NCBI GenBank assembly: GCA_030587435.1
Contig: JAUQZC010000180.1
Location: 1-41,060 of the forward strand
From: Candidatus Baldrarchaeota archaeon
GTDB taxonomy: Archaea; Asgardarchaeota; Baldrarchaeia; Baldrarchaeales; DXJG01
Direction of reading: 5' to 3'
Length of the DNA stretch: 41,060 nucleotides
The notes beneath the pieces are model-generated. The model saw only the letters and a list, made by a program, of their open reading frames with translations. It ran no database searches and was not told the DNA's origin. This document shows positions 33,686 to 41,060 of this stretch, piece after piece (positions within the stretch are counted from its first letter, which is position 1; every line of letters starts with the position of its first letter). A program made the translations under genes and the position numbers.

Positions 33686-35389
33686 TTGGAAAAATTTGAA
33701 GTTATAGAAACAGATATATTAATTGTTGGAGCTGGTGGGGCGGGACTTAGGGCTGCTGTAGAAGCATCAAAATATAATTTAGATGTAACTGTGGTAAGTA
33801 AAGAACTTCTGGGTAAGGCACATACTACCATGGCAGAAGGCGGAATAAATGCAGCTTTAGGGAACGTAGATCCCGAAGATAATTGGAAATGGCATTTTTT
33901 GGATACGGTGGAGGGCGGTGCGTGGTTAAATGATCAAGATTTAGTAGAAGTGTTAGTAAAAGAAGCCCCAGACAGGATTTTCGATTTGGAAGAATTCGGT
34001 GCAGTATTTGATAGGTTGCCTAATGGTAAAATTGCTCAAAGGCCTTTTGGAAAGGCTCGATATAGAAGAACATGTTACATGAGCGACTACACTGGTCATG
34101 AAGTGCTTGCTACCCTCGTAGATGAAGTTAGAAAGAGAGGAGTTAATGTACTTGAAGAAATTTTTGTCAGCAAGCTTCTCACATCAAACGGAAGAGTTAC
34201 TGGCGCTGTGGCGATCGACTTAAAGAATGGAGATTTTTTGGTATTTAAATCCAAGGCTGTAATACTTTCAACTGGTGGAGCAGGACGTATGTATAAGGTT
34301 ACAACAAACCCAGCTTCAGCAACAGGTGACGGAAAGATATTGGCTTTGGATGCTGGAGCTGAAGTGATGGATATGGAAATGTTTCAATTCCATCCAACAA
34401 CAATGGTCTGGCCTCCATCCTGTCGAGGTATACTTGTAACGGAGGCAGTTAGAGGCGAAGGTGGGATACTACTTAATATTAAGGGAGAAAGGTTCATGAA
34501 ACGTTATAATCCGAAGTTAATGGAACTTGCAGGAAGAGATGCTGTTGCTAGAGCAAACTGGACCGAAATCATGGAGGGTAGAGGAACCGAACACGGAGGA
34601 GTACACCTTTCGGTAACTCATTTAGACCCAGAACTAGTTAAAACCAGACTAAAAACCATGTATAAACAATTCCTATTAGCTGGTATAGATATAACAAAAG
34701 AGCCTATGGAGGTTTCACCTGGAGCACATTACTACATGGGCGGAATTAGGATAAATGTAAAGACAGAAACTGGAATAAAGGGTCTCTTTGCTAGCGGAGA
34801 GGAAACAGCTGGTGTTCATGGAGCAAACAGGCTTGGAGGCAACTCGCTTATAGATACTCAAGTTTTTGGTAAAAGATCGGGAGAATATGCTGCAAAATTT
34901 GCAAAATCTGAAACATTTCATTCTATAGATCTTAAGCAAGTAGAGGAAGAACAGAAAAGAATATTATCGATAGCTAAAGAGAAGAGTGATAAAATTAGAC
35001 CCGTTAAAATTAGGGAACAGTTATGCGAAGTTATGTGGGAAAACGCTGGAATTTTCAGAGATGGAAATAAATTAAGTAGTGCTTTATCCTTCATAGAAAA
35101 AGCCAAGGAACAAATGCTTCCTAAGCTTGGCATATGCGACACAACCACGTGGCGATATAACAAGGAACTTATAGAGGCCCTTGAAACTATTAATCTTATA
35201 AGGGTTGCAGAATTATTGGTGAGAAGCGCGTTAATCAGAACAGAAAGTCGTGGTGCCCATTATAGAACAGATTACCCAAAAACAGACAATAAGAACTGGT
35301 TAAAACATATCGTATGGTATTTAGAAAATGGTGTTTTAAAATACAGATTTGAGCCAGTGAAAATAACATTAGAAAAACCACCTCAATAG
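33686..35389 (+). CDS. tfrA: Fumarate reductase/succinate dehydrogenase flavoprotein, TfrA-like
   Basis: The 567-residue flavoprotein interconverts fumarate and succinate. The N-terminal Rossmann motif is LIVGAGGAGLRAAVEAS; His46 in GKAHTTMAEGGINA is positioned for covalent FAD. Substrate-site blocks are FQFHPTTM, TEAVRGEGGILLN, GAHYYMGGI, GANRLGGNSLIDTQVFG and the C-terminal TESRGAHYRTDYP. No membrane-anchor genes follow; the next gene is the fused iron-sulfur/CCG subunit, so the pair looks like the soluble thiol:fumarate reductase of methanogens. Succinate dehydrogenase direction is not excluded. TTG 33686 is chosen because GGGTGAT precedes it; the frame extends to GTG 33677. Confidence 0.9.
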   Translation: MEKFEVIETDILIVGAGGAGLRAAVEASKYNLDVTVVSKELLGKAHTTMAEGGINAALGNVDPEDNWKWHFLDTVEGGAWLNDQDLVEVLVKEAPDRIFDLEEFGAVFDRLPNGKIAQRPFGKARYRRTCYMSDYTGHEVLATLVDEVRKRGVNVLEEIFVSKLLTSNGRVTGAVAIDLKNGDFLVFKSKAVILSTGGAGRMYKVTTNPASATGDGKILALDAGAEVMDMEMFQFHPTTMVWPPSCRGILVTEAVRGEGGILLNIKGERFMKRYNPKLMELAGRDAVARANWTEIMEGRGTEHGGVHLSVTHLDPELVKTRLKTMYKQFLLAGIDITKEPMEVSPGAHYYMGGIRINVKTETGIKGLFASGEETAGVHGANRLGGNSLIDTQVFGKRSGEYAAKFAKSETFHSIDLKQVEEEQKRILSIAKEKSDKIRPVKIREQLCEVMWENAGIFRDGNKLSSALSFIEKAKEQMLPKLGICDTTTWRYNKELIEALETINLIRVAELLVRSALIRTESRGAHYRTDYPKTDNKNWLKHIVWYLENGVLKYRFEPVKITLEKPPQ

Positions 35390-35396
35390 TGAGGTA

Positions 35397-37022
35397 ATGA
35401 AAATGGCGAAAAATCAAAAGATAAGGGTTAAAATATTTAGATTTAACCCTATAAAAGATGTTGAACCACATTACGAAGAATACGAAGTACCTTACATAGA
35501 GGGGATGCGTGTATTAGACGTTTTAAATTACATACATGACAATTACGATGGAAGTTTAGCTTATAGATGGGAGTGTAGAGCGGGACAGTGTGGAAGCTGT
35601 GCAATTATGATAAATAAAAAGGCAGGATTAGCATGTCAAACTTTAGTGGATCCTGAAACCGAAGAGCTTCTACTGGAACCGCTTCCAATTTTTCCAGTTA
35701 TAAGAGATTTAGTAGTGGACATTCAAAAAGGCTATAAGAAATTATTAAAGATAAGACCATACATTCATCGAGATTCGGCTGCTCAACATCCTGAGATCAT
35801 TTACCAGTATGAAATAGAGGATTTAAAGCCCATGCGTGAATGCATTGAATGTTGGAGCTGTACTGCCATGTGTCCGGTGATTCAGAGTGCTTGGGACATT
35901 TATGGCGGGCCAATAATCATGGTTCATTTAGCGAAACTCGCTCTCGATAAGAGAAATGCATTTGATCACCTTTTAACAGCATTTCTTGAAGGATTATATG
36001 CTTGCACGCAATGCGCAAATTGTAAGGAAGTTTGCCCCAAAGAAATAGATATTCCTGAGAAAGCTGTTGGGAAAATGCGATATCTAGCTTATAATAAACG
36101 AAATCTAATTAGAAATGAACATAGAAAAATCGTAGAGAGCGTAAAAAAGTTCTATAACCCTCTTAACGAAGATAACAACACTAGAGCGGAATGGGCCAAG
36201 GATCTCGATATACCAATTGCAAAAAGAAAAGCAAAAATACTATACTTTGTTGGTTGCATGGCAAGTTGGCGTGAACAAAGAGTTGCTAGAGCTACTGCAA
36301 CGCTTCTAAAGCTTGCAGGAGCAGATTTTACGGTCCTAGGTCCCTATGAAAGAGATTGCGGTTCTGTTTTCGTCAGACTTGGAGATATGGAATTAGTCAA
36401 GGAATTTGCGCTTTATATGAAAAACATTGTAAGGGATTACGATTTTGACGCCATAGTAACATCGTGTGCCGGTTGTTTTAGAACATTCAAAGTGGATTAC
36501 TTAGATAAATTGGGCATTGATCTAGGAATACCGATATACCATTCGTCAGAATTGTTTTCACAATATATAGACGAGGGAAGATTAGTACCAAACATAGAAC
36601 TGAACATTTCTGCAACATATCACGACCCTTGTCACTTGGGAAGACATGTAGGTGTATTTGAAGCGCCAAGAAAAATCATTAGGAACATTGGGTTGAACTT
36701 TAAAGAAATGTTAAATGAACGATATAAAGAAAATTCTAGATGTTGCGGAGCAGGCGGCGGTGTAAGATCCGGGTATAGAGACATTGCAAGGGAAGTTGCA
36801 TCGTATAGAGTAGAGAAAGATGTTCCAAAAGATGTAGAGGTTATAGTTCAAACTTGCCCATTCTGCTACTTTAACTTTGAAGACGCTGTAAAAACGAATA
36901 ACTATCCGGTCAAAAACATAGATTTAACAGAATTGCTTATAATATCTGTTGCAGGAGAAGAGGCTATAAAAGTTCTTGGGAAGGAAAGATACGACGAGAT
37001 TATGTCGCTATCAGGCAAATAG
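35397..37022 (+). CDS. tfrB: TfrB-like subunit: iron-sulfur protein fused to HdrB-like CCG domain
   Basis: The 541-residue product has an N-terminal [2Fe-2S] domain (Cys60, 65, 68, 80), two [4Fe-4S] motifs CIECWSCTAMCP (149-159) and CTQCANCKEVCP (203-213), and a C-terminal region from about 280 of the heterodisulfide reductase B type. Its first CCG-like motif reads RDCGS where CCG is usual; the second is RCCGAGGGVRSG followed by CPFCYF. This is the domain order of methanogen TfrB, which couples CoM-SH plus CoB-SH oxidation to fumarate reduction. Here the thiol partner is unknown. It starts 7 bp after tfrA, and GAGGT precedes the ATG. Confidence 0.9.
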   Translation: MKMAKNQKIRVKIFRFNPIKDVEPHYEEYEVPYIEGMRVLDVLNYIHDNYDGSLAYRWECRAGQCGSCAIMINKKAGLACQTLVDPETEELLLEPLPIFPVIRDLVVDIQKGYKKLLKIRPYIHRDSAAQHPEIIYQYEIEDLKPMRECIECWSCTAMCPVIQSAWDIYGGPIIMVHLAKLALDKRNAFDHLLTAFLEGLYACTQCANCKEVCPKEIDIPEKAVGKMRYLAYNKRNLIRNEHRKIVESVKKFYNPLNEDNNTRAEWAKDLDIPIAKRKAKILYFVGCMASWREQRVARATATLLKLAGADFTVLGPYERDCGSVFVRLGDMELVKEFALYMKNIVRDYDFDAIVTSCAGCFRTFKVDYLDKLGIDLGIPIYHSSELFSQYIDEGRLVPNIELNISATYHDPCHLGRHVGVFEAPRKIIRNIGLNFKEMLNERYKENSRCCGAGGGVRSGYRDIAREVASYRVEKDVPKDVEVIVQTCPFCYFNFEDAVKTNNYPVKNIDLTELLIISVAGEEAIKVLGKERYDEIMSLSGK

Positions 37023-37057
37023 AGTCAACAGGAATGTGAGTGAAAACTATACAGATT

Positions 37058-37069
37058 TACACCGGTGTA
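37058..37069. repeat. 12-bp perfect palindrome after tfrB
   Basis: TACACCGGTGTA is a perfect palindrome 36 bp after the tfrB stop. It is GC-rich for this region and precedes AT-rich sequence (AAATTTATTTAATTTTATTT). It could be part of a terminator or a regulator-binding site. Confidence 0.3.
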
Positions 37070-37230
37070 TTCGCTAAATTTATTTAATTTTATTTCAAAA
37101 TTTTAAACATAAATCGGCCTTTTATTTGATATAGTTAGAAATAGAAGTCCGCTCAGAGTAAGGCTTCTTCTCTTCACCGATTAACTCAAGCGAACCTCCT
37201 TCTTCATAGCCTACAAAAAACTTAAACATT

Positions 37231-37246
37231 GAAAATTTAAATTTTC
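37231..37246. promoter_or_regulatory. 16-bp palindrome overlapping the probable nucS TATA box
   Basis: GAAAATTTAAATTTTC is a perfect palindrome centred on TTTAAA, about 50 bp before the nucS ATG. If TTTAAA is the TATA box, transcription starts near 37264 and a protein bound to the palindrome would block TBP. The AT-rich sequence makes chance palindromes possible. Confidence 0.35.
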
Positions 37247-37291
37247 TCACAAAATGTTTTTTATAACAAAGATTGTCGATGGAAGAGGGAA

Positions 37292-38053
37292 ATGATAATA
37301 GACGTAACTCCTACTCTCGAAAAAGCACTTTCAATTGTTCTTGATGCTCTAAATCAAAAGAAGGTTCTTGTTTTAGTGGGTACGTGTACAGTGGAATATC
37401 AGGGACGCGCAAAATCCACGCTTAGTTTAGGTGACCGCATTTTGATAATAAAAAGGGACGGCGCAGTATTAGTTCATCGTCCCATAGGATACGCTCCAGT
37501 CAATTATCAGCGGCCTGGTTGCATCTTTTATGCAAAACTCGAGAAAAATAGGTTAAAAATAGAAGCTATAGATCAAAAACACAGAGAATATATGAGGATT
37601 ATTTTCTATAGTGTAAAGCTTGCTGCTTGTCTTGACTTAGAAGATAAGGGAGAATTCGCGCTATATGTTACTGAGGAAGATATAAGAAGAGCTATTTTAG
37701 CCAATCCCGAGTCATTAGAAGAAGGTTTTAGGCCTATTTCGATAGAAAAGGAAGTAGAGCCAGGTTTCATTGATATCTACGGTATCGATAAAAATAATAA
37801 ATTAGTGGTTGTAGAGCTTAAAAGGAAAAAGGCTGATAAAGCTGCCGTAACACAACTAATCAAATACGTAAACGACATAAAAAGAAAAAGTAAAAGGGAA
37901 GTCAGAGGAATACTTGCTGCACCATCAATAACTAAAGATGCGCATACATTGTTGATATCTTTGGGTTTAGAATTCAAAAAGATAAATATTAAGGAATGTA
38001 TGAATCTTTTAAGAAGAGTTGAAGGGAAAAAAATCACTGAATATCTTAGTTAA
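37292..38053 (+). CDS. nucS: NucS/EndoMS mismatch-specific endonuclease
   Basis: NucS cuts both strands around certain mismatches, giving archaea and actinobacteria a MutS-independent mismatch repair, and binds the PCNA clamp. The 253-residue product has an N-terminal dimerisation/DNA-binding domain (about 20-125, including ILIIKRDGAVLVHRP and YAPVNYQRPG) and a RecB-like nuclease domain with EPGFIDIYGID, VVVELKRKKADKAAVTQL and YV. The Asp and ELK residues are the metal-binding core. The start is ATG 37292 behind GGAAGAGGG. Its stop codon overlaps the stop of the convergent TPR gene within TTAA. Confidence 0.95.
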   Translation: MIIDVTPTLEKALSIVLDALNQKKVLVLVGTCTVEYQGRAKSTLSLGDRILIIKRDGAVLVHRPIGYAPVNYQRPGCIFYAKLEKNRLKIEAIDQKHREYMRIIFYSVKLAACLDLEDKGEFALYVTEEDIRRAILANPESLEEGFRPISIEKEVEPGFIDIYGIDKNNKLVVVELKRKKADKAAVTQLIKYVNDIKRKSKREVRGILAAPSITKDAHTLLISLGLEFKKINIKECMNLLRRVEGKKITEYLS

Positions 38054-38466
38054 GTAACTTTCTTTTTTAGGTTCTCCGCTTCTTGCGTCCGTCCCAGTTT
38101 TTCAAGAGATTTAGCAGCCCCAAGGATACATTCTTTGTAACTATTATCGTCTCTTAACAAACTAAAGCATTCAGCAGCTTTTAAGAAGAGATCTTTTGCC
38201 TTTTCGAAGTTTTCGATTTTCATAAACAACTTTGCAGCGTTTCTAAAATTTTTGGATGAAAAATCATAGTCTCGATCCTTTAAAAAGTGTTCTCCAGCCC
38301 TTTCATAAAGTTCAGCTGCCGTTTTAAAGTCTCTAGTGCTTGCTGCTGCTTTGGCAGCTAACATTTCTTGATAAGCAGCCCTACCATAATCATTCTCTTT
38401 AAGTAGTTTTTCAGCTTCTCGCAAGAAATCTTCTATTTTTTCACTCAATTTTAAATCATCCTCCAA
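38050..38466 (-). CDS. TPR / alpha-SNAP-like helical repeat protein
   Basis: The 138-residue all-helical product has TPR-like helix pairs: FLREAEKLLKENDYGRAAYQEMLAAKAA, TAAELYERAGEHFLKDRDY, NAAKLFMKIENFEKAKDLFLKAAECF and AAKSLEKLGRTQEAENL. The pattern resembles alpha-SNAP and other tetratricopeptide scaffolds that mediate protein binding; no enzyme is attached. It begins immediately after the GGGP synthase stop, so they are probably one transcript. The 3' end overlaps the convergent nucS stop by 4 nt. The function is unknown. Confidence 0.75.
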   Translation of the reverse strand: MEDDLKLSEKIEDFLREAEKLLKENDYGRAAYQEMLAAKAAASTRDFKTAAELYERAGEHFLKDRDYDFSSKNFRNAAKLFMKIENFEKAKDLFLKAAECFSLLRDDNSYKECILGAAKSLEKLGRTQEAENLKKKVT

Positions 38467-39246
38467 CTAAGATTCTTTTATTTTCTCTTTACCTGCCTTC
38501 CTCATAGCTTTTACCATTTTCTCAACCTTTTCCCTTACTTTATCTAGGTCTTTTATGTGTTCTATTGCTGTTCCAACCTGAATTCCATCTGCCCCGGCAA
38601 GAACTATTTGTTCGGCTTGCTCTGCGGTTCTGACGCCGCCAGCATAGATGTAAGGTATTGACAGTATGGATTTCACGGCTTTGATCAATGAAGGTGGAGC
38701 AGGTGTCGGAGCGCCAGATCCAGAATCTGTGATTATAAAGTGTGCTCCAAGATATTCGCCAGCTAATGCGCATGCCATAGCTATTTCAGGGTCGTTTCTA
38801 GGCACGGGATTTGCATCCCCAACCCAACCCGCTGCTCCGCCAGGTTCCAATATTATATATGCAACTGGAATTGGTTCTAAGTTAAATCGTTTAATTAATA
38901 GTGACCCTAAAATTTGCGCTTTCATAATAAAGTATGGGTCTCTGGAATTCATCATAGTCATGAAGTATATTGCATCAGCATATTGAGATATTGTGCCAAC
39001 ATTACCTGGAAATAGTATTACTGGTAAGTCTACTTTTTCTTTTATCATTTTTACTGTTAGATCGAGTATTTCTCCTTGAGCTCCGACTGATCCGCCAACA
39101 AGTATGGCGTCAGTTCCTCCTTCATAAGCAGCATATGCTATTTTGGCAGCTTCTTCAGGCTGTTGTTCGAAGGGATCTATGAGACTTAAATGAATTGCTC
39201 CATATGTTGATATATGCTCTTTCAGATACGCTTCTACTTTTCCCAA
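38467..39246 (-). CDS. Geranylgeranylglyceryl phosphate synthase
   Basis: GGGP synthase joins sn-glycerol-1-phosphate with geranylgeranyl diphosphate, the first committed step of archaeal ether-lipid synthesis. The 259-residue TIM-barrel product has IHLSLIDPFEQQPEE, TDAILVGGSVGAQGE, VILFPGNVGTISQYADAIYFM, YIILEPGGAAGWVGDANPVPRN, then DSGSGAPTPAP and the phosphate site YAGGVRTAEQAEQIVLAGADGIQVGTAIE. These belong to the group II branch common in most archaea. The start is TTG 39244-39246 behind GGGGG. It is the best lipid marker in the window that the host is an archaeon. Confidence 0.95.
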   Translation of the reverse strand: MGKVEAYLKEHISTYGAIHLSLIDPFEQQPEEAAKIAYAAYEGGTDAILVGGSVGAQGEILDLTVKMIKEKVDLPVILFPGNVGTISQYADAIYFMTMMNSRDPYFIMKAQILGSLLIKRFNLEPIPVAYIILEPGGAAGWVGDANPVPRNDPEIAMACALAGEYLGAHFIITDSGSGAPTPAPPSLIKAVKSILSIPYIYAGGVRTAEQAEQIVLAGADGIQVGTAIEHIKDLDKVREKVEKMVKAMRKAGKEKIKES

Positions 39247-39408
39247 GCTTATGCCCCCACTTTAAACGGAGACATGTTTTACTTTAGCTTTTTATTTTTA
39301 TTAGACAAATTTCGATGCTAGATACCTTTCTTACAATAACATATAACTTTATGGGTTTTATTAAGGTTGATAGGAGAACTTTATTAGTTAGCTTATCTTC
39401 GACTGAAG

Positions 39409-39639
39409 TCAGCTAAAACCATATTTTTTTAGAAGCGAAAGACCAATCTTTGTTATTTTTAGCTTTACAACCTCGTTGCTAAACATGCCTCCAATTGTAA
39501 TTTCTTTTACTGCTCCCATTCTCTTTAAACGTTCTAATGTAAACTCTGACCCTGGAAACATAGTTCTCAGCCTTCGTCTTGTTAGTGACCGCTTTTTTAG
39601 CGTTTTAAGTATTTCTAAGGCCTCCTTGGGAATTTCCAT
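39409..39639 (-). CDS. Small winged-helix-like protein
   Basis: The 76-residue product starts MEIPKEALEILKTLKKRSLTRRRLRTMF and continues through a second helix FTLERLKRMGAV, a wing-like EITIGGMFSNEVVKLKITKIGLSLLKKYGF. This pattern fits a winged helix, probably nucleic-acid binding, with many basic residues. ATG 39637-39639 is chosen because GGAGGAAG lies just before it; an extension to 39669 contains that site. I do not recognise a named family. It lies between GGGP synthase and a second small winged-helix gene on the same strand. Confidence 0.6.
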   Translation of the reverse strand: MEIPKEALEILKTLKKRSLTRRRLRTMFPGSEFTLERLKRMGAVKEITIGGMFSNEVVKLKITKIGLSLLKKYGFS

Positions 39640-39747
39640 ATATCTTCCTCCACCAAGTAAATCTTCCAACTCACATACTATTTTTAAATCATATAATTAT
39701 AGTTTCGATTTCTACATAATAAGAGAAGAATAGTTAATGTTCCAGAA

Positions 39748-40170
39748 CTAAGAGTTTTCGTCCTCCAGAGGCGCTCCTGTTTCCTTTAGAATCTCACTAA
39801 CTGTCGTCCCTTTTTGAAAGGCTAGGAAATCGGCAAGCTTGAATGCGTAATTTTTCCATTTTTCAAGTTTTAGCCATAATTTATCAATTTCGTCTGGTTT
39901 TAGCAATTTTTCCCTTAGGTTTTTGTTTTCTTCCTCTAATTTTTTTATTTGTTTTTCAAGATTTTTAATTTTCTCTAACGTAGCTGAAATTGGCCGCCAA
40001 AAGACCGTATAGCGACCAATTTTTTTATTTGCAATATCTTTTCGTTTACTAACCATTTCTTTAAGTAACTTTACAATTATTCGGCTGTTTATTCCTAATT
40101 TTTTTGAAAGCTCTGTAGGCGTATAAGGCTCGTTCAATAGTTCTAAGATTTTTTTCTCAATATCTACCAT
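39748..40170 (-). CDS. Winged-helix protein with coiled coil
   Basis: The 140-residue product has an N-terminal winged helix (VDIEKKILELLNEPYTPTELSKKLGINSRIIVKLLKEMVSKRK, then IGRYTVFWRP), followed by a heptad-rich coiled coil (LEKIKNLEKQIKKLEEENKNLREKLL) and a C-terminal helix pair with DKLWLKLEKWKNYAFKLADFLA and VSEILKETGAPLED. The last part vaguely recalls eukaryotic Swi5/Sfr1-type recombination cofactors, but I could not test that. The start is ATG 40168-40170 behind GGGAG; a minus-strand TATA box CTTATAAG lies at 40200-40207. It likely dimerises through the coil and binds DNA. Confidence 0.7.
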   Translation of the reverse strand: MVDIEKKILELLNEPYTPTELSKKLGINSRIIVKLLKEMVSKRKDIANKKIGRYTVFWRPISATLEKIKNLEKQIKKLEEENKNLREKLLKPDEIDKLWLKLEKWKNYAFKLADFLAFQKGTTVSEILKETGAPLEDENS

Positions 40171-40199
40171 TTTTGCTCCCTTAATTTTAACTGTTTAAA

Positions 40200-40207
40200 C
40201 TTATAAG
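40200..40207 (-). promoter_or_regulatory. TATA box for the winged-helix coiled-coil gene
   Basis: CTTATAAG on the minus strand, about 33 bp before ATG 40170. It has the same sequence as the purA TATA box at 11954-11961 and predicts a very short leader. Confidence 0.5.
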
Positions 40208-40276
40208 CCGTTTTACATTATAACGTTACTTTAAAGAGTACCATTATTAATTGGGGATTATTGGTATAATTGTTTG

Positions 40277-40353
40277 TGTTTGGCGATGATGTAGGATCGC
40301 TAGCCCGAGCCGGAACGGCTAGGGGGTAAAGCCTGCGACGACTGAGCCACATT
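40277..40353 (+). ncRNA. GC-rich kink-turn / box C/D-like RNA candidate
   Basis: In otherwise AT-rich DNA, this stretch is GC-rich and foldable. Outer stem TGGC (40281-40284) pairs with GCCA (40346-40349) and brackets a C-like box ATGATGT (40286-40292) and a perfect D box CTGA (40342-40345), the kink-turn arrangement bound by L7Ae. Inside, TCGC (40297-40300) can pair with GCGA (40335-40338) and CTAGCC (40300-40305) with GGCTAG (40317-40322). There is no clear C'/D' pair, so it is either an unusual C/D RNA or another L7Ae-binding RNA. The strand is chosen from the C-to-D box order. Confidence 0.5.
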
Positions 40354-40621
40354 TATGTTAAGCGGATATTTTTACTGCGATCTTAATTTTATATCCAAAA
40401 TAGCTTGATACTGTTTTATATTGATTATTGATTATTTCACTTATAAAGATATTATTTAATCATCTGACTATTTACAGTAATGCAATAGAATCTTTGTGTA
40501 GGAAATCTATTAAATTGCTAGAAAAAATTAGCCAAAAATAATAAAGGATGGAAAGGTAAAATTACTAAAGGAAAAGTAAACTCTTAAGTTAAGAAAAACT
40601 ACATTGTTGTTGAAACAAAAC

Positions 40622-40630
40622 ATATAATAA
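40622..40630 (+). promoter_or_regulatory. TATA box for the CDC48 gene
   Basis: ATATAATAA is about 45 bp upstream of ATG 40671. A transcript from near 40650 would carry GGAGG at 40656-40660 in a leader of about 20 nt. Confidence 0.45.
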
Positions 40631-40670
40631 CCTTTTCTTAAAATTACTTAAAGTTGGAGGAACCATCATA

Positions 40671-41060
40671 ATGGTCTTGGAAATACAGTTAAGAGTTGCA
40701 GAGGCTCTTCAAAACGATGTAGGAAGAGGGATTGTACGCATAGATCCAGAGGTAATGGATCAACTTGGTCTATCCTCAGGAGATATCGTTGAAATAGAGG
40801 GAAAGAAGAGCACCGGGGCCATGGCGCTGAGGGGCTACTCAACTGACAAAGGTAGAAGAATTATTAGAATGGATGGTCTAATTCGAGCAAATGCTGGAAC
40901 AAGTATAGGGGAATATGTTAAAGTTCGAAAAGCGTCCTATAGCCCGGCAAAAAGAGTTATACTTGCTCCGGCGGATAAGGTCGTTCGGATAATGACCTCA
41001 GGTGAAATACTTAAAAGAAATCTCTTAGGTAGACCGGTTAAGAGAGGAGATATTATAAGT
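40671..41060 (+). CDS. cdc48: CDC48/VCP-type AAA ATPase, N-terminal part only
   Basis: The first 130 codons are in the window and the gene continues past the right edge. They encode the double-psi-barrel N domain of archaeal CDC48/VAT: LRVAEALQNDVGRGIVRIDP, LGLSSGDIVEIEG, RRIIRMDGLIRANAGTSIGEYVKV and VILAPADKVVRIM, followed by the second N subdomain at LLGRPVKRGDII. Full-length members are about 730 residues with two AAA rings that unfold proteins for the proteasome. The AAA domains lie outside the window, so the assignment rests on the N domain alone. ATG 40671 follows GGAGG. Confidence 0.9.
   Translation, partial: MVLEIQLRVAEALQNDVGRGIVRIDPEVMDQLGLSSGDIVEIEGKKSTGAMALRGYSTDKGRRIIRMDGLIRANAGTSIGEYVKVRKASYSPAKRVILAPADKVVRIMTSGEILKRNLLGRPVKRGDIIS

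Larger units (their letters stand above)
40171..40670. other. 500-bp divergent region with RNA candidate
   Basis: It holds the minus-strand TATA box of the winged-helix gene (40200-40207), a GC-rich kink-turn RNA candidate (40277-40353), about 260 bp of AT-rich DNA without recognisable genes, and the CDC48 promoter (ATATAATAA at 40622-40630) with ribosome-binding site GGAGG (40656-40660). Confidence 0.5.

Noticed and set aside
37122..37229. Minus-strand ORF of 35 codons between tfrB and nucS
   Set aside because: The composition looks somewhat protein-like (MFKFFVGYEEGGSLELIG), but there is no ribosome-binding site and no promoter at a usable distance.

Overview
This is an archaeal chromosome segment of about 41 kb, AT-rich and densely coded on both strands. 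Archaeal markers include RtcB, the archaeal form of AlaRS, short PurA, LSm, L35Ae, GGGP synthase, NurA-HerA, NucS, CDC48, TATA-box promoters and box C/D-type RNA. The helicase-free XPF nuclease, an EMC6-like protein and an mRNA intron suggest a TACK-group lineage, perhaps Bathyarchaeia or a relative; this placement is a guess. Starts use ATG, GTG and TTG freely, usually behind GGTG or GGAGG ribosome-binding sites.

Layout. 1-1169 (-): CBS protein, hexapeptide-repeat protein, nitroreductase (cut by the window edge). 1499-6100 (+): bacterial-type GAPDH, UPF0282 metallo-hydrolase, XPF-like nuclease, RtcB. 6192-10840: RPB9/TFS-type zinc ribbon (-), a COG1709-type HTH regulator, AlaRS and a 60-residue protein. 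10904-16971: purA (-), a 583-bp spacer with a C/D box sRNA gene, then pyrG-nurA-herA. 17096-21623: ArsR-type regulator, DUF460 protein, LSm, a methyltransferase behind two tiny ORFs, L35Ae. 21684-23555: DUF4152, a broken GPN-loop GTPase and a PIN protein. 23574-29394 (-): glycosyltransferase, AMMECR1, Mut7-C, dihydroorotase and RqcH/NEMF, with an EMC6-like membrane protein divergent from the last. 30019-31950: Lrp regulator, KaiC-like ATPase, SPOUT methyltransferase. 32169-37022: two-subunit fumarase plus a TfrAB-type fumarate reductase. 37292-40170: NucS, TPR protein, GGGP synthase and two small winged-helix proteins. 40277-40353: a GC-rich kink-turn RNA candidate. 40671 to the end: the start of CDC48.

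The main discovery candidate is in pyrG (CTP synthase). The frame is closed by TAA after residue 42, inside the invariant PYLNVDPG motif. Removing exactly 31 nt (12635-12665) restores the motif and a 556-residue enzyme. The removed segment has the geometry of an archaeal bulge-helix-bulge (BHB) splice site: two 3-nt bulges, a 4-bp central helix and a 9-bp inner stem. This is strong sequence evidence for an mRNA intron handled by the tRNA-splicing endonuclease, with RtcB, encoded 8 kb away, as the expected exon ligase.

Other points of note are the GPN GTPase with one nonsense codon and three single-base losses within about 330 bp, two box C/D or kink-turn RNA candidates (the first with an apparent 23S rRNA guide and its own TATA box), paired tiny ORFs with a perfect ribosome-binding site, and a fumarase-TfrAB operon with no membrane anchor genes.
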